Shown here piece after piece: positions 22,601 to 33,766 of a stretch of DNA of 64,000 bases. Every line of letters starts with the position of its first letter. Position 1 is the stretch's first letter. Origin of the DNA: Microstegium vimineum. Lineage: Eukaryota > Streptophyta > Magnoliopsida > Poales > Poaceae. The stretch lies in assembly GCA_022036555.1 (NCBI GenBank), contig CM039119.1, positions 27,183,694 to 27,247,693 of the forward strand, written 5' to 3'. The translations under genes were made by a program, and so were the position numbers. The notes below the pieces were generated by a model. That model was given only the letters and a program-made list of their open reading frames with translations. It had not been told where the DNA came from and made no database searches.

Positions 22601-24610
22601 TTCTGTTGATAAAAGCTTAATGTTGCTTAAGCAAATAACCTAAGGTGTAAATTTGGTTAGTTGCAGGTGTTAGAGAGCTAACTGAAGATAAAAATCTCTA
22701 CCTAAGGTTGTTAAAGAAGGGTAAGTGTAGCTTCTCTACACGAGAGGAGATTTGTACCTACTCGGTCAACAAAATAAAAGTGTTGCATAACATATTCATC
22801 ATGAGCATTCATCATGCATTAGGCATGTCTCATTTTCTCGGGTATGATATATCATATACCTTGGATGGTCATACATGTATACATGCATACAGGATCGCCA
22901 GAGGGAGTGACACTCTTGGAGTTCAGTGAGTTGGAAGAAGGAGTCCCACAAGAGATCTAGGCTCCCGAAGTTCCCGAAGGAGGAGAACAGGGTCCTAAGC
23001 TTCCCGAGTGCCCGAACCACCAGCCTTCCACCTTTGTGAAAGGTAAGCCCTAGAGCATTATGCACCTACCTTACTCTATTTCAAGTATTTTACTTACAAT
23101 ACTACCACTTGCTTGTGCATTAAGTTAGTAGGAATTGAATGAAAGCCTTGCTGCATTATATCTTCCTTTCTCAACAAAAGAACCTTGTAGGCCTAGGATT
23201 GAAACATATGTTTAGCCCTGCTTAGACCGGTAGAGTGGGTGGTCTGCTATCACCCACGATGATAGGTTGATACTGGTCACGGTTGGCTATATTTGCTATC
23301 GTGGAAACAACCATGTGGAAGTAATAAATCAAGACTGGGCGGACAAGGTGTGTGTGAGCCACTTGACATGGAGATCTTGTGAGAGGGTTCTCTCCGCCTA
23401 TGTCATTAGGCACTGGCCGTGGTTGGACATCTACCAAAATTGAACGCATGTCTCCTTCATAGCTGGCCGAATAACTCGTTTCGACCGAGAAGCCTAACTC
23501 TGTAATTCGGGCCGGAATCCCCCCTACTTGGGTCATGGAGGACCGCGAGCGGATGACTAGACCGTGGGCAAGTATCCTGATCGTCCTAGCCTAGCACTAA
23601 GGGCAGGCATTGCTTAATCGACCTGGCTATCATGAATCGATATTCATGCCTGTACCTAGGAACCCGCGACATAAACCCGAGTTATACTGAAGGTGACCCG
23701 ACAAAGTCAACCCAACGGGGGAGGCTTGGGTGTGATTAAGGAATAAACGTCTAGCTAGATAGGAATTCAATTCGAATCGCGGTCTCTCCCTGTCAGTGAG
23801 AAACTTGAAAGATCTTTCTCCCACTGTAGAAACTTGAACACTAATAAGTAACCAAAAGATGGTTATATGGTTTACATGCCAGACATGATATGGTTACTAT
23901 TGTGATGATAACACAGTGATTTCTCTAGATCAGGTGCTAATCTAGACTTGGTTAATGCTACCTAATCTTGATGCTAAAAGATGTTTTTGAATCGAAGACT
24001 TGAGTAACTTAGTAATATTCTTTTATGCAAAAGTTATGCTATCTCATGACACCCACCTGAAAAGCCTTGCATAATCCATTGAAGTATCATATGGTTATAC
24101 ATCTATCTCTCTGTCGGGTAAGTCTAGCTGAGTACAATTGAGTACTTAGGGTTTGTTTACCCTTGTTGCAGATGGTATACTCTATTCTGGCTATTGTCAG
24201 GCATGCCTCTATCTTGCATGTGATGATGAGTGAAGACCATGGGAAATAATGGTGGCTTCTGATGTCTCTTCTCGTTGCTTTTGATGGGACTGTACTAAGC
24301 ATGGCACTATATGTGGTTTAAAACAGATTGCAATGGGTTGTTTCGAAACAAAGACTTCCGCTACTTTTATTTGAACTCGGTGTTGTAATAACACTTAGTT
24401 AACACTAATGTAATATTATTTCCTTTCGAACTTATCACTGTGAATGTGTGGTTACTGAATCGAGTATGATCTCGGGTTGTTACTATTTGTGGTTTGAAAT
24501 CCTTCAAGATTTCAAGGACTACCGGGCTTATATGGGCTCTAGTGTGACAGTGTGACCAGAAATGGTGATCATTATACTAGTGCTCTTATATGTTGGGCGG
24601 TTCCATGACA
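19692..24610 (+). mobile_element. Solo LTR K1 (4,919 bp, TSD GATAA)
   Basis: It begins TGTAACACCCTAGG and ends TTCCATGACA. Both sides carry GATAA (19,687-19,691 and 24,611-24,615), and removal restores the integrase frame of element T. It has no coding capacity. A GC-rich stretch at about 20,390-21,500 is followed by AT-rich DNA to about 22,700. A second, inverted copy is at 51,643-61,804. The size and the TGTAACACCC start suggest a Tekay/Del-type chromovirus LTR. This lineage call is an inference, since no internal region is present. Confidence 0.85.
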
Positions 24611-25131
24611 GATAAAATCAAGGATTTGGGACCAACTGTAGAAATATGGCCGAAACTGGCTTTAGGAACTCCCCTCCATCCCATGGAGCCTCAGAACAAC
24701 GCGGAGCAGGGCCACCAGCTTCTCCCTATTTTTCCTAGTCTACGGCTCGGGGGCCGTCCTGCCCACCGATCTCAAGTACGGGTCCCCAAGGGTGGAGGCT
24801 TATGACCCGGGGAAAGCAAAGACCTTACTGGAAGACGCCATAGATTAGGTCGACAAATCCCGGGATGCCGCCCTCCTACATTGGGCCAAGTACCAACAAG
24901 CATTATGACGATACCACGACTAGCGTGTTCGACCAAGGGGTTTTCAGCCAGGGGACCTGGTGCTCCGAAGAATCTAGAGCAACAAGGAGCAACGAAAGCT
25001 CACATTGCCTTGGGAAGGACCCTACATCATCCACGAAGTAATAAGGCCATGGGCGTATCGACTCAAGACCTTCGCCGGCAAAATCTTCACCAACGCCTAG
25101 AACATACAGCAGCTATGTCGCTTCTACCCTT
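24611..25131 (+). pseudogene. Tat integrase C-terminal part, element T
   Basis: This continues the integrase frame from 19,691: YGSGAVLPTDLKYGSPRVEAYD, then RPRGFQPGDLVLRRI, then LTLPWEGPYIIHEVIRPWAYRLK and QLCRFYP at the end of pol. At least eight in-frame stops are present, mostly TAG or TGA, so it is a decayed relic. Homologous sequence in autonomous elements ends pol here. The next genes are on the opposite strand. Confidence 0.8.
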
Positions 25132-25477
25132 AAAATTTCTCGCTATGGCATTTCAGTTAGAAGTTTTCTATGTATTGTGTAAACGTAGCGCCCTACTTTT
25201 CCCCGAAAAAGAGCTACGGCCAATTCTGGATAAGAGCTTTCTTTCATGAGCACCGAGCAAAGAAAACCCTTACCTGAGGGCTACATAATACGTAGGAAAT
25301 AAAGGGCGTCCCATACAAAAAAAATATATACGTCCGAAGTTCACGACAACCATTTCAATACGAGTACAAGCCACAAAAGCCAAAGGGTCACAATCAAGAT
25401 AAATTATTACATATTTTGACACATTACAGCCTCATCCTGTTGATGCAGTAGGCAACCCTCTCGCTAATATCCCTAGT
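25132..25477. other. Spacer after pol of element T
   Basis: No convincing gene is visible. This is the convergent 3' flank of pol (plus) and of the F-box gene (minus). Confidence 0.5.
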
Positions 25478-26196
25478 CTAGAGCTCAATTTTGTGGCAAA
25501 TACGGCACTCCGGGCTGCAGTATCTGATGATCCTGGGCAAGTTGTCATCCGGCGGCCCATAGCACCTACATTCTTCCCAAATGCAGACGTGAGGGTCGTC
25601 GACAACCAACTCCGGTGTGTCTTCTGGATAACGAATCCTTCTTCGTCGCCCAATGACGTGAAGATCCCCACGGGTGCAGTGGCGAAGCCGACCTAGCCCG
25701 TGGTTGCCCCACTGGCCGTCTTGTAGAGCACCGCCACTGATTCGGTTGATGATGGCGAGTGCTTTAGGGTCCGGCGGGTTCGCATGATACCGCACCATAG
25801 CCCTAAAGTACCCTGCGCCGTCGTCTCCAGTCGCAACGCTTGGTTGATAAGCGCCTAGACGATGGGATCCCTTCCCCATAACATCAACCTTTCCATGTCG
25901 TGGAAGCATAAGGCCTCTTGGTGATTAGCCCTGAGAAAGCGTCGCTCGAAGTTGGACTCCAGTTGAGGACGATAGGGTCGGCAGTAATGTTGAATCCGTC
26001 GAAGGGACAGAAGTTGGATCATCGTGTCATCGTCGCAGATCCTTTGGAATTCACGACAAACTTGACGAAGGTTCAGATAATCAAAAATGTTGCCACCATT
26101 GTCAATGATGTGGAGGAAGATTTGGAAGATGAAATCCTCCGGCAGCATCAGCAGGGCGCCGAACGCCGCAGCAAGGCATGCACGATCAACGTCCAT
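25478..26196 (-). pseudogene. Antisense F-box / MYND-like zinc protein gene in element T
   Basis: From the ATG at 26,196 the product starts with a short leader and an F-box-like segment: LPEDFIFQIFLHIIDNGG, then YLNLRQVCREFQRICDDD and LSLRRIQ. A helical middle part follows (RANHQEALCFHDMERL and, in another frame, AMVRYHANPPDPKALAIINR). A C-terminal Cys/His cluster (CIWEECRCYG ... RYCSPECRICHK) resembles a MYND zinc finger. The order F-box - helical repeats - MYND recalls plant F-box/MYND proteins such as At1g67340. The frame is broken by TAG at 25,857-25,855 and by a shift near 25,830. The gene lies antisense between pol and the 3' LTR of T, the same position as the PMD gene in family G. Substrate recognition for ubiquitination is the family's usual role and is only an inference here. 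Confidence 0.6.
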
Positions 26197-26330
26197 CTCT
26201 TTAGCAAAGTTGGCGCACTCCCCGGGGTCCTTCCTAGTGACGACGAGGCCCTCTTGCTCTCGTTTGTTCTTTGTGTTTGATGAATGAGAACAGACAGGGA
26301 GAGCAACTGAAAGTCGCCTCAGTTTGCCGA

Positions 26331-26338
26331 TATATATA
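26331..26338 (-). promoter_or_regulatory. Candidate TATA box of the F-box antisense gene
   Basis: TATATATA on the minus strand lies 135 bp upstream of the ATG at 26,196. A second candidate, TATATAAG, is at 26,774-26,767. If that one is used, the transcript would start further upstream and may be spliced. Confidence 0.4.
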
Positions 26339-26366
26339 ATTTAGAATCACCATCGCTTCACACTCT

Positions 26367-26458
26367 ACGCGCGCTCTTTGGGTCACAAAAATGCGACTCT
26401 TCACATTTTTCGCGTGCTCTTTGGGTCGCGAAAATGCGCGACTCTTCACATTTTGCGC
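26367..26458. repeat. Two tandem copies of a roughly 46-bp unit
   Basis: The unit GCTCTTTGGGTCRCRAAAAT...GCGACTCTTCACATTTT occurs twice in a row, starting near 26,371 and 26,415. It lies just upstream of the TATA candidate at 26,338, so it may be a duplicated promoter element of the antisense gene. Confidence 0.6.
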
Positions 26459-26766
26459 GTGCGCCGCATGCGCAACTGCCACCAACACGTGGGCCGCTCG
26501 CCCCCTCGCACCCAAACCAAGCGACGATTACAACAGTGTGTGTCTCCAGGTTGCAAACAACAGGCACCGGCTTCCCAAAAACAAATAAGCCAAACACAAC
26601 AAGAGCGCTTCCAGCCCACCATAGTCGACGAAGGAGGTGAGAACAGCCGGTAAGCACGCTTGCCTGAAAAAAATAAATTCTCTATATTCTCTATGTTCGG
26701 AGTGCAGGGACGATGGCGGCGGCAGCAAACTCTCACAGTAGTGAAGAAATCGCTCTGCTCGCCGCG

Positions 26767-26774
26767 CTTATATA
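26767..26774 (-). promoter_or_regulatory. Alternative TATA box (minus strand) in element T
   Basis: TATATAAG lies in a GGTATATAAGCGCGG context, followed on the minus strand by a GC-rich leader-like sequence. It could drive an upstream exon of the F-box gene. No full exon chain could be built with confidence. Confidence 0.35.
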
Positions 26775-27483
26775 CCCAAAACCTAGTGGGCCACGGATCC
26801 CCCCACCCACGGTACCATGGACACAGCGGGAGAATCCGGATGAGTCAACAGGAGCCGCGGGACCTTGGGCGGCCCAACCTTTTGGGTTTGACAGGCTCCC
26901 CGGCCAAAAGCCGAAGAGTGAGGGGCGTTGCTAAGCGGGCCCCAGCGGCTGGAACGTAGCCGTCTTCATGTTCAACGTGCTTAGGAAACATGTTTAGTCT
27001 TCAATAGATAACAGAATGCGTGGTAAACCCCTCAAGGGGCGGCATTGAGCCCTCGGCTCCCAACGAACGGATCCGGGTTTATACACATCGACTATTGAGA
27101 ACAGAGATCGGCCCCCAGCGGACCTATGTCGGTGCGAGCCTCCACGGACGAGAACCCGAGATCTCCCCTAAACCACTCGGTTGTAGCTCGCCGAACACTC
27201 GATCTCGTCCAATGAGGAAAGATACGAGGCCGCTCACTTCCACATCCCGAATCATGGGGAATGTGAGAAAGAAATATGGATGCCACACGAAGACGGCCCC
27301 AATGCATGATCAAACTATTAATACGACAAATGAAAAACGAAAACAACAAATGAAAAATGAAAGAAATAAATAAACAACGATACTTAAGAAACTTAAAAGG
27401 GGGCTCAGCAGACGCAGTTCATACAGCAAAATAAAGCGCCTCCTGGCATGATGCATCCAACTTAAGAAGAAATCAAAAAAAGA
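26775..27483. other. Non-coding region of element T between two antisense genes
   Basis: I see no supported gene. On the minus strand this is the 3' flank of the antisense gene ending at 27,484 and the upstream region of the F-box gene. Confidence 0.4.
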
Positions 27484-30210
27484 TCATGGGGCCCCCGCCT
27501 TCGGCCCCTCCGCGGGAACGACGTCAACAACAGCCTCTGTAGCACCAGAAAGACGTCTGATGAGGCCGGGGTACTGGCCAACACTCCGCCCATGAGGGAA
27601 CCCGGTAGCATCCACCATGTTCGTCCCGGAACGGACCTCGGCCATAGCGAACGCCACCCCGGCTCCACGGAAAACGGCACGTGAAACTATTGGAAAATGG
27701 GGGTGTTGGTATTTCTTATGACTATTGGATAAATCCGCAAGCGCACAGATTATACCGTTGTAGCACTTCACCTAGGAGTATTCCAAGGTATCGTAATTTA
27801 TATTTTCCCAAGGGAAAGCTGAGCTAGAAATGATAATTAGATAGAGATCCTAGAGGGTACCTCAACTTAGTACCAACTAGTATAGGGTGGTAAACGATAT
27901 ATGTGATAGGAAGGGTGATGAATGAACAAGCCAAGGTAAATGATAACTTAGAATAACTAGTAAGTATAGCTAGGTGGGAGGACAACGAGAGAGATAGGGA
28001 CTCCTATGTAATTCACTTCTAATTTAGTGTACTTAGCCAATTAATTAGTCTAAACATAATAGTATGCCTCCTCAATACAAGTATGCTAGGCGAGAGGATC
28101 GATTAGTAGGAGGGCAAAACTCCTACCAGACCGTGCTCTCTTTTTATGGGGGCCTCACCTTTTAAGAACTTGCCTAAGAACACGTGGTGGAATACAAAGA
28201 CTAGACAAGGCTGTCACTCTCTTGCTAGCTACCACAAACAATCCGTGCAGCAAGCGGTAACCAAGGGTAAGATGATGTATAAGCACCACGCTTACACACA
28301 ACATACTACTTTAATTATGATCTATAACCAAAGCACCCTATGACCGGCAATGATCGCATACCGGAAAGGCCACAAGGATCACAGACTATTAATGTAAAGG
28401 CTAGTAATAAGCAAAAGCACACAACAATACTATAACTAGTATAGTAATGCTCAAAGTAAATACTAAGTAAAGTAGAGGAAAAGTAATGTATTGAATAAAG
28501 TAAAGTCTTACAAAGAAGGAAAGATACAAGAGCTATACCAGACTCTCTAGAAGACGACTCAAGAAATCCCGAGCACAGCTCGACTCAACTCTAACTCCCA
28601 CTCTAGACTAACTACTAAGATAATTCTAAGTGCTTGAGCTTGTAGGCTTGTCCACCATGAGTGAAGAGGGGGGAGTGAGCCTCTATGTATAGTGGGAGGT
28701 GGAGTAGGGGCTACTCCATCGCCACGTCATCAATCCAGGAGGCTTCACTTCTGGTCCCTTGGATCCACTGCCTCCAAACCGACATAGGATGGAGGGTTAG
28801 GATTTCCATCATGTGTTAAATGCGTGGGGGAGTCACCAGGCGCGGCAGGGAGCCTAAGGGGTGTCGGTCGACCCCTCCTATGGCAGGTGGGCCCTGCCCT
28901 AGGCTTCTAGAAGGTGTCCCCACTGGTCAGGGACCAAGTGGGAGAAGGTTGCCCTCCTTAGGATGTCGGCCGACCCCCCCCTAGGGGTCCTGGCCCCACC
29001 TCTGCCTTCCAGACTCTGGTCCCACTTGTCATGAAGCTTGGTTGATCTTCCTGAAGTATTTGTCACGCTAATTCTCTTGATGTGGGCCCATGGATCCTTG
29101 TGCATTTGATCTAAAGCATTGAATTAAAGCACAGGTTGAATCTAAGGGTTGGAATGACTTTGACATGGATCCTGCTGGCTTGGCTAGCAAGAAGGGTCCA
29201 AATGAGCATCGACCGATCATGTTTAGACTCCTTTGGAGCGAGGATTTCTTGTGGGAGCTCCTAGACATGTCAGGAGTCTCATGGTATGTGCATTCTGGAG
29301 TTTGGCTCAAATCACACATCGGAAGATGTGCAAAAGGAGCTTCCAGCATTGATGATCTGCCCTAAAATGTTGTTTCCTGCAAAACAAAGCCTTCAAAGTA
29401 CATGTGGAACTTATTAGCGGTAAAATGTTCATGTAATGTTATTCTACCCTTGATCCAGAGGTTGTTGATGGTATTTTGGATATGTAAAAGTATGTCATTC
29501 TTAGCGTCAATAGGGGGCAGCCTAGAGACGTTCGACCATGGAGTCCCCGGGCGCACGGAGGAGGCTAGCGATGTCATCCGCGGCGGAACGGAGAGCCTGC
29601 AGCTCCTCCTCCAACACTAAATAAAGAGGAAATGGCACGATGCATCATAGACTAATCATAATGAAGCACAACCCAAAAGAATGACGTTACTTACCCACAA
29701 CGCGCTCGTCGGCCTTAGTGAGCTGGTCCCGAAGGCGGGTGCCCCCTGCATGGACTCGGACAGACCCTCGCGGAAGCTATCAAGCATCTGCCATAGCATG
29801 CCCGGGTCCCGAATCTCGTGGAGGTTTAGCACCGGTCGGCTAAACAGCTCCTCCATCACGCTATGATACCCGCGCGCAGGAGGCACCGATGCGAGCATCA
29901 GCGGGGCTGGCGCCGTGACCGGACGGTGGATGGCCCCAGAACCGGCGGCAGGCCCTGGGCGGGCCGACGCCTGCACCCGGGATGGCGCCACCCACGTCTG
30001 GAAACCGGGCGGAAGGGTAGGATTGCATGTCGATGAGATCACCCTATCCAATGGACAAACAAAATAAGCACGCAAGCGGAATAAGAAAAAGAGATCAGTG
30101 GCGATGACGTAGATACCACCCCTCTTTGATCATCCGGCAACGGAGACTCAAGGGTCGGTTGGGCGCTCCCCGGTGGAACCACCCTCCATGGGATGCTTGC
30201 CACGGTCCAT
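27484..30210 (-). pseudogene. Second antisense gene of element T, spliced, interrupted by solo LTR W1
   Basis: A likely start is the ATG at 30,210 (MDRGKHPMEGG). A probable second exon, beginning near 30,045, encodes PPGFQTWVAPSRVQASARPG and HEIRDPGMLWQMLDSFREGL and ends at a GTAAGT donor near 29,691. A further exon begins after a TTTAG acceptor near 29,623 (EEELQALRSAADDIASLLRAPG). It is interrupted by W1 and continues from 27,698 as RAVFRGAGVAFAMAEVRSGTN to a stop at 27,484. TGA in the first exon and TAG at 29,524-29,522 inactivate it. I do not recognise the family; the product looks mainly helical. It sits antisense between pol and the 3' LTR, next to the F-box gene. Confidence 0.5.
27704..29512 (-). 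mobile_element. Solo LTR W1 (1,809 bp, TSD GGGGG)
   Basis: On the minus strand it begins TATTGACGC (first bases mutated from TGTTGGCAC) at 29,512 and ends ATACCAACA at 27,704. GGGGG flanks both ends (27,699-27,703 and 29,513-29,517). It matches W2, W3 and W4. A TATACATA lies near 28,690 on the minus strand, and a GTCGGCCGAC palindrome is at 28,975-28,984. No coding sequence is present. Confidence 0.88.
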
Positions 30211-30473
30211 TGCTCGATGAGTGAAGAACTAAGGAATAGGAGGGTTAAGCTAGGAAGTGAAAGCAAGGAATCAAAGTGAAGCGTGTTAGCCCAACCGCCG
30301 CACCACTTTAAGTAGGCCGGGTAAGGAGCGGAGCCAACAAGGCAACATCACTCCGTATCCAGAGGACCCACCACTACCGTTCTAACTTACGAAGCGATCA
30401 GAGAAGCGTAAGCGACACCATGTCATGTCTTGTCCCGATGAGTCGGCCGAAGCATCGCCCACACTAGGGGTGC
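30211..30473. other. Upstream region of the second antisense gene, element T
   Basis: No open frame is supported. It is probably the promoter region of the minus-strand gene starting at 30,210. W2 is inserted at its right end. Confidence 0.35.
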
Positions 30474-32473
30474 TATTGGCACCAAGAATGACACACTTTG
30501 ATACATCTAAATTCTGCCAACAACCTTAGGATCAAGGATAAAACAATCACATCATGAGCATTTTTATAAAATAACAAGTTCCACATGTCCATGAAGTATT
30601 TGATTACAGGATTATAGAAATGGAGCAAAGGAGAGCCAGTGGGACCCACATAGGGGGTCGGCCAACCTCCTATAGGGCTCACCAGCTCTGCCCCCTGGCC
30701 ATGATCCAGGAGAAGCACCTCTGAGTGGATCTCAACCCTTGGATCACTCTGTGCTTTCTCCCAACGGTTCACATACAACTCACATGGATCCATGGGCCTA
30801 CATCAAGGAGATCAACGTGACAAAATAACTTAGAAGAACCAACTTAGCCACATGACAAGTGGGGTCAGCATCTATAAGGCCGAGGTGGGCCAGAGACCCC
30901 AAGGGGGGTCGGCCAACCTCCCACATGGCCCACCAGCCCCTCACTTGGTCCTTGAACAGTGGGGCTGGTTCTAGAAGATGAAGGTAGGGCCCACATGCCA
31001 TAGGGGGGGTCGGCCGACCTCCCCCTAGGTCGGTGCAGCTCCTGGTAACCACCACAATCATTTAGCACATGTTGAAGATCAATACCATCCACTCTAAGTC
31101 GGTTTAGAGGCAGTTGGATCCAAGGGTGGAGAATTGAAGCCTCCTGGATCGATGACGTGGTGATGGAGTAGCCCCTACTCCACCTCCCACTATAAATAGA
31201 GGCTCATACCCCCCTATTCATACATGGTGAAGAAGCCTACAAGCTCTATTCCTTAGATTGTTCTAGTAGTTAGTCTAGAGTGGGAGTTAGAGTTGAGTCA
31301 AGCTTGCTCGGGATTTCCGGAGTTGTCTTCTGGGAAGTCTGGTATAGCTCTTATATCTTTTCTTCTTTGTAAGACTTTATCTTTATCAATATATTATCCT
31401 TTCCCTTTACTTTACTTAGTATTTACTTTGAGCATTACTATACTAGATATAGTATTGTTATATGTTTTTGCTCTTTAATAGCCTTTACATTTATAGTCTG
31501 TGATCCTTGTGACCTTTCCTGTATGCGATCATTGCCTGTCATAGGGTGCTTTGATTATTGATCGTAGTCAAAGTAATAAGTTGTGTGTAAGCGTGGTGCT
31601 TATATATTGGCTTATCCTTGATTACCGCTTATTGCGTGGATTGTTCGTCTTCTGGAAAGTCTGGTATAGCTCTTGTATCTTTCCTTCTTTGTAAGACTTT
31701 ACTTTATTCAATATATTACTTTTCCTCTACTTTACTTAATCTTTACTTTGAGCAGTACTATACTAGTTATAGTCTTGGTATATACTTGTGCTTATTACTA
31801 GCCTTTACATCAATAGTCTGTGATCCTTGTGGCCTTTCCTGTATGCGATCATTGCCTGTTATAGGGTGCTTTGGTTATAGATCATAGTCAAAGTAGTAAG
31901 TTGTGTGTAAGCGTGGTGCTTATATATCATCTTATCCTTGGTTACCACTTGTTGCATGGATTGTTTGTGGTAGCTGGCAAGAGAGTGACAGCCTTAAAGG
32001 GTAAGTTCTTAAAGGGTAAGGCCCCCATAAAAAGAGGGTGCGGTCCGGTAGGAGTTTTTTCCTCCTACTGATCTATCCCCTCGCCTAGCATACTTGTATT
32101 GAGGAGACATACTAAAGTGTTTAGACTAATTAATTGGCTAAGTATATTGAAGTAGAGTGAATTACATAGGAGTCCCTATACTCTCTCGTTGTCCTCTCAC
32201 CTAGCTATACTATCTAGTTATCTCTAAGTTATCTTTTACCTTGGCTTATTCTTTCATCACCCTTCCTATCACATATATCGTTTACCCCCCTATACTAGTT
32301 GGTACTAAGTTGAGGTGCTCTCTAGGATCTCTTTCTCTGATTATTATTTCTAGCCTAGCTTTCCCTTGGGAAAATATAAATTACGATACCTTGGAATACT
32401 CCTTGGTGAAGTGCTACAACGGTATAATCTGTGCGCTTGCGGATTTATCCAATAGTCATAATAAATACCAACA
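30474..32473 (+). mobile_element. Solo LTR W2 (2,000 bp, TSD GGTGC/GGTGT)
   Basis: It begins TATTGGCACC and ends AATACCAACA, and is the inverted relative of W1, W3 and W4. Flanks are GGTGC (30,469-30,473) and GGTGT (32,474-32,478), a target duplication with one mismatch. TATAAATA is at 31,191-31,198. A GGTCGGCCGACC palindrome at 31,009-31,020 and mutated versions near 30,656 and 30,905 lie upstream of it. Part of the U5 end is duplicated: similar 'CTTCTGG-AAGTCTGGTATAGCTC' segments occur near 31,325 and 31,650. Confidence 0.88.
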
Positions 32474-33230
32474 GGTGTGACACGCGGAGCGCCAGCTAGT
32501 GCCAAAGAAATAGGGTGCGGCGTGAGCCACCCTGACCTATAGGCCCATCGTGAACAGGGGGTCGTACCCCGGTCGCTGACAGCGCACGACCGCGGCCTCG
32601 CTCTCAATCCACTACGAATAAAATACAGACACAAATTGGTTCGCGCGGTCCGACCAGGCGACACAAGGTTGTACTCGAAGAATGCGATGCTAAAGGGCAA
32701 TGAAAGAATCACATATCTGCATACGCTCGGGGGTTGTACGCCACAGAAAATCTCTAAGCTTCCCTAGAGGAAAAGAGAGTGTTAATGGGGTGCGTGGGAG
32801 GACGCGACGACCATCACGATGGACCGTCCGAGGCGTCGGCTGAGGAGGAGCTCGATACGTGGCGAACAATGTGAGGCGACTAGGCTAAAAGTCCTAGGAA
32901 CAGCAGGTGCGGCAAGTGGCGTGCGGCATCATGACTAAACAGTGTCAAGGCCGGAAGCAAGACTGTTAGGACGAAAACCAGATGCGCTCCCATGCACGCA
33001 ATCGAAAGGTGGCAGCTCATGAAGTCAAAGCATACCCACCGCTAAAAAGATCAGAGCGCTGAGGCGAAAACAACTAAACTACACGACAAAGCCTACGCAA
33101 GAACTACGTTCTCACCTAGGCTTAGGGGCTACACTCGGCGGGTGCACTCGCGCGCACCCTCTCGAAAAATAATAAAACAGCAACGACAAAGCGAAGTATA
33201 AAGCCTTAGCAAGGGAACTAAAACCCTTCC
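32474..33230. other. 3' non-coding region of element T
   Basis: No gene is supported. Near the end (33,115-33,140) a CTTAGGGGCTACACTCGG sequence resembles the polypurine tract-LTR junction that follows at 33,231-33,250. This suggests an old duplication. Confidence 0.4.
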
Positions 33231-33247
33231 TAAGGCTGGGGGGCTAC
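33231..33247 (+). other. Polypurine tract of element T
   Basis: AAGGCTGGGGGGCTAC immediately precedes TGTCGGATACC. The G-run plus CTAC before TGTCGG is the usual tract-LTR boundary in grass Tat elements. Confidence 0.65.
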
Positions 33248-33651
33248 TGTCGGATACCTAATTTAACGATAAACTTTTAAAAGAAATGGACGGCTAAAGC
33301 CCAGTGATCATCTCCCGAGAGAGGTAGGATGTCCACTACAATTAAAGCCGCAACCCACAACAGAAGGCCCAAATAAGGAGACAAGCCCCCAATGAAGAGG
33401 GATTCCATGCCTCGTCCCACTACGGAAGAGGTGCGAAGGATACGACTCGACCGACCCAGGGAGGCAGACGTGCCCCCACGCTCGGGAAGACGTGGCTCCG
33501 CCTCGTCCGACGTGAGAAGCGGGGACAACCCCACGACCCAGAAGACACGCTTGCGCCTCAACCCGTACCGATGTACTACCACCCCGTGTAAACAAGGATC
33601 TTCATCCTCGAGGGCACACTCCTCTCCTTCTAGCACACGTCGACACCTGTT

Positions 33652-33688
<37 letters not shown>

Positions 33689-33766
33689 CCCTCATCATCA
33701 CAAGATATGAATCGGCCAGCTACCGTATCGGACAGCAAGCAGATAGGTTTCGAGGGGTAAGGGAGG
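33248..33766 (+). mobile_element. Start of the 3' LTR of element T
   Basis: It begins TGTCGGATACC after the polypurine tract and is cut at 33,766 by the insertion of element W. Its continuation should lie to the right of W, from 51,348, but I could not confirm an LTR end there. Confidence 0.6.
33657..33684. repeat. (CT)14 microsatellite
   Basis: A perfect CT dinucleotide run lies inside the T LTR, preceded by a CT-rich lead-in. Confidence 0.9.

Noticed and set aside
25918..26280. Plus-strand open frame opposite the F-box gene
   Set aside because: It is a shadow of the minus-strand gene, with no recognisable domain.
33392..33760. Plus-strand frame with a Ser/Leu run
   Set aside because: The run is the translated CT microsatellite and the frame lies in the T LTR.
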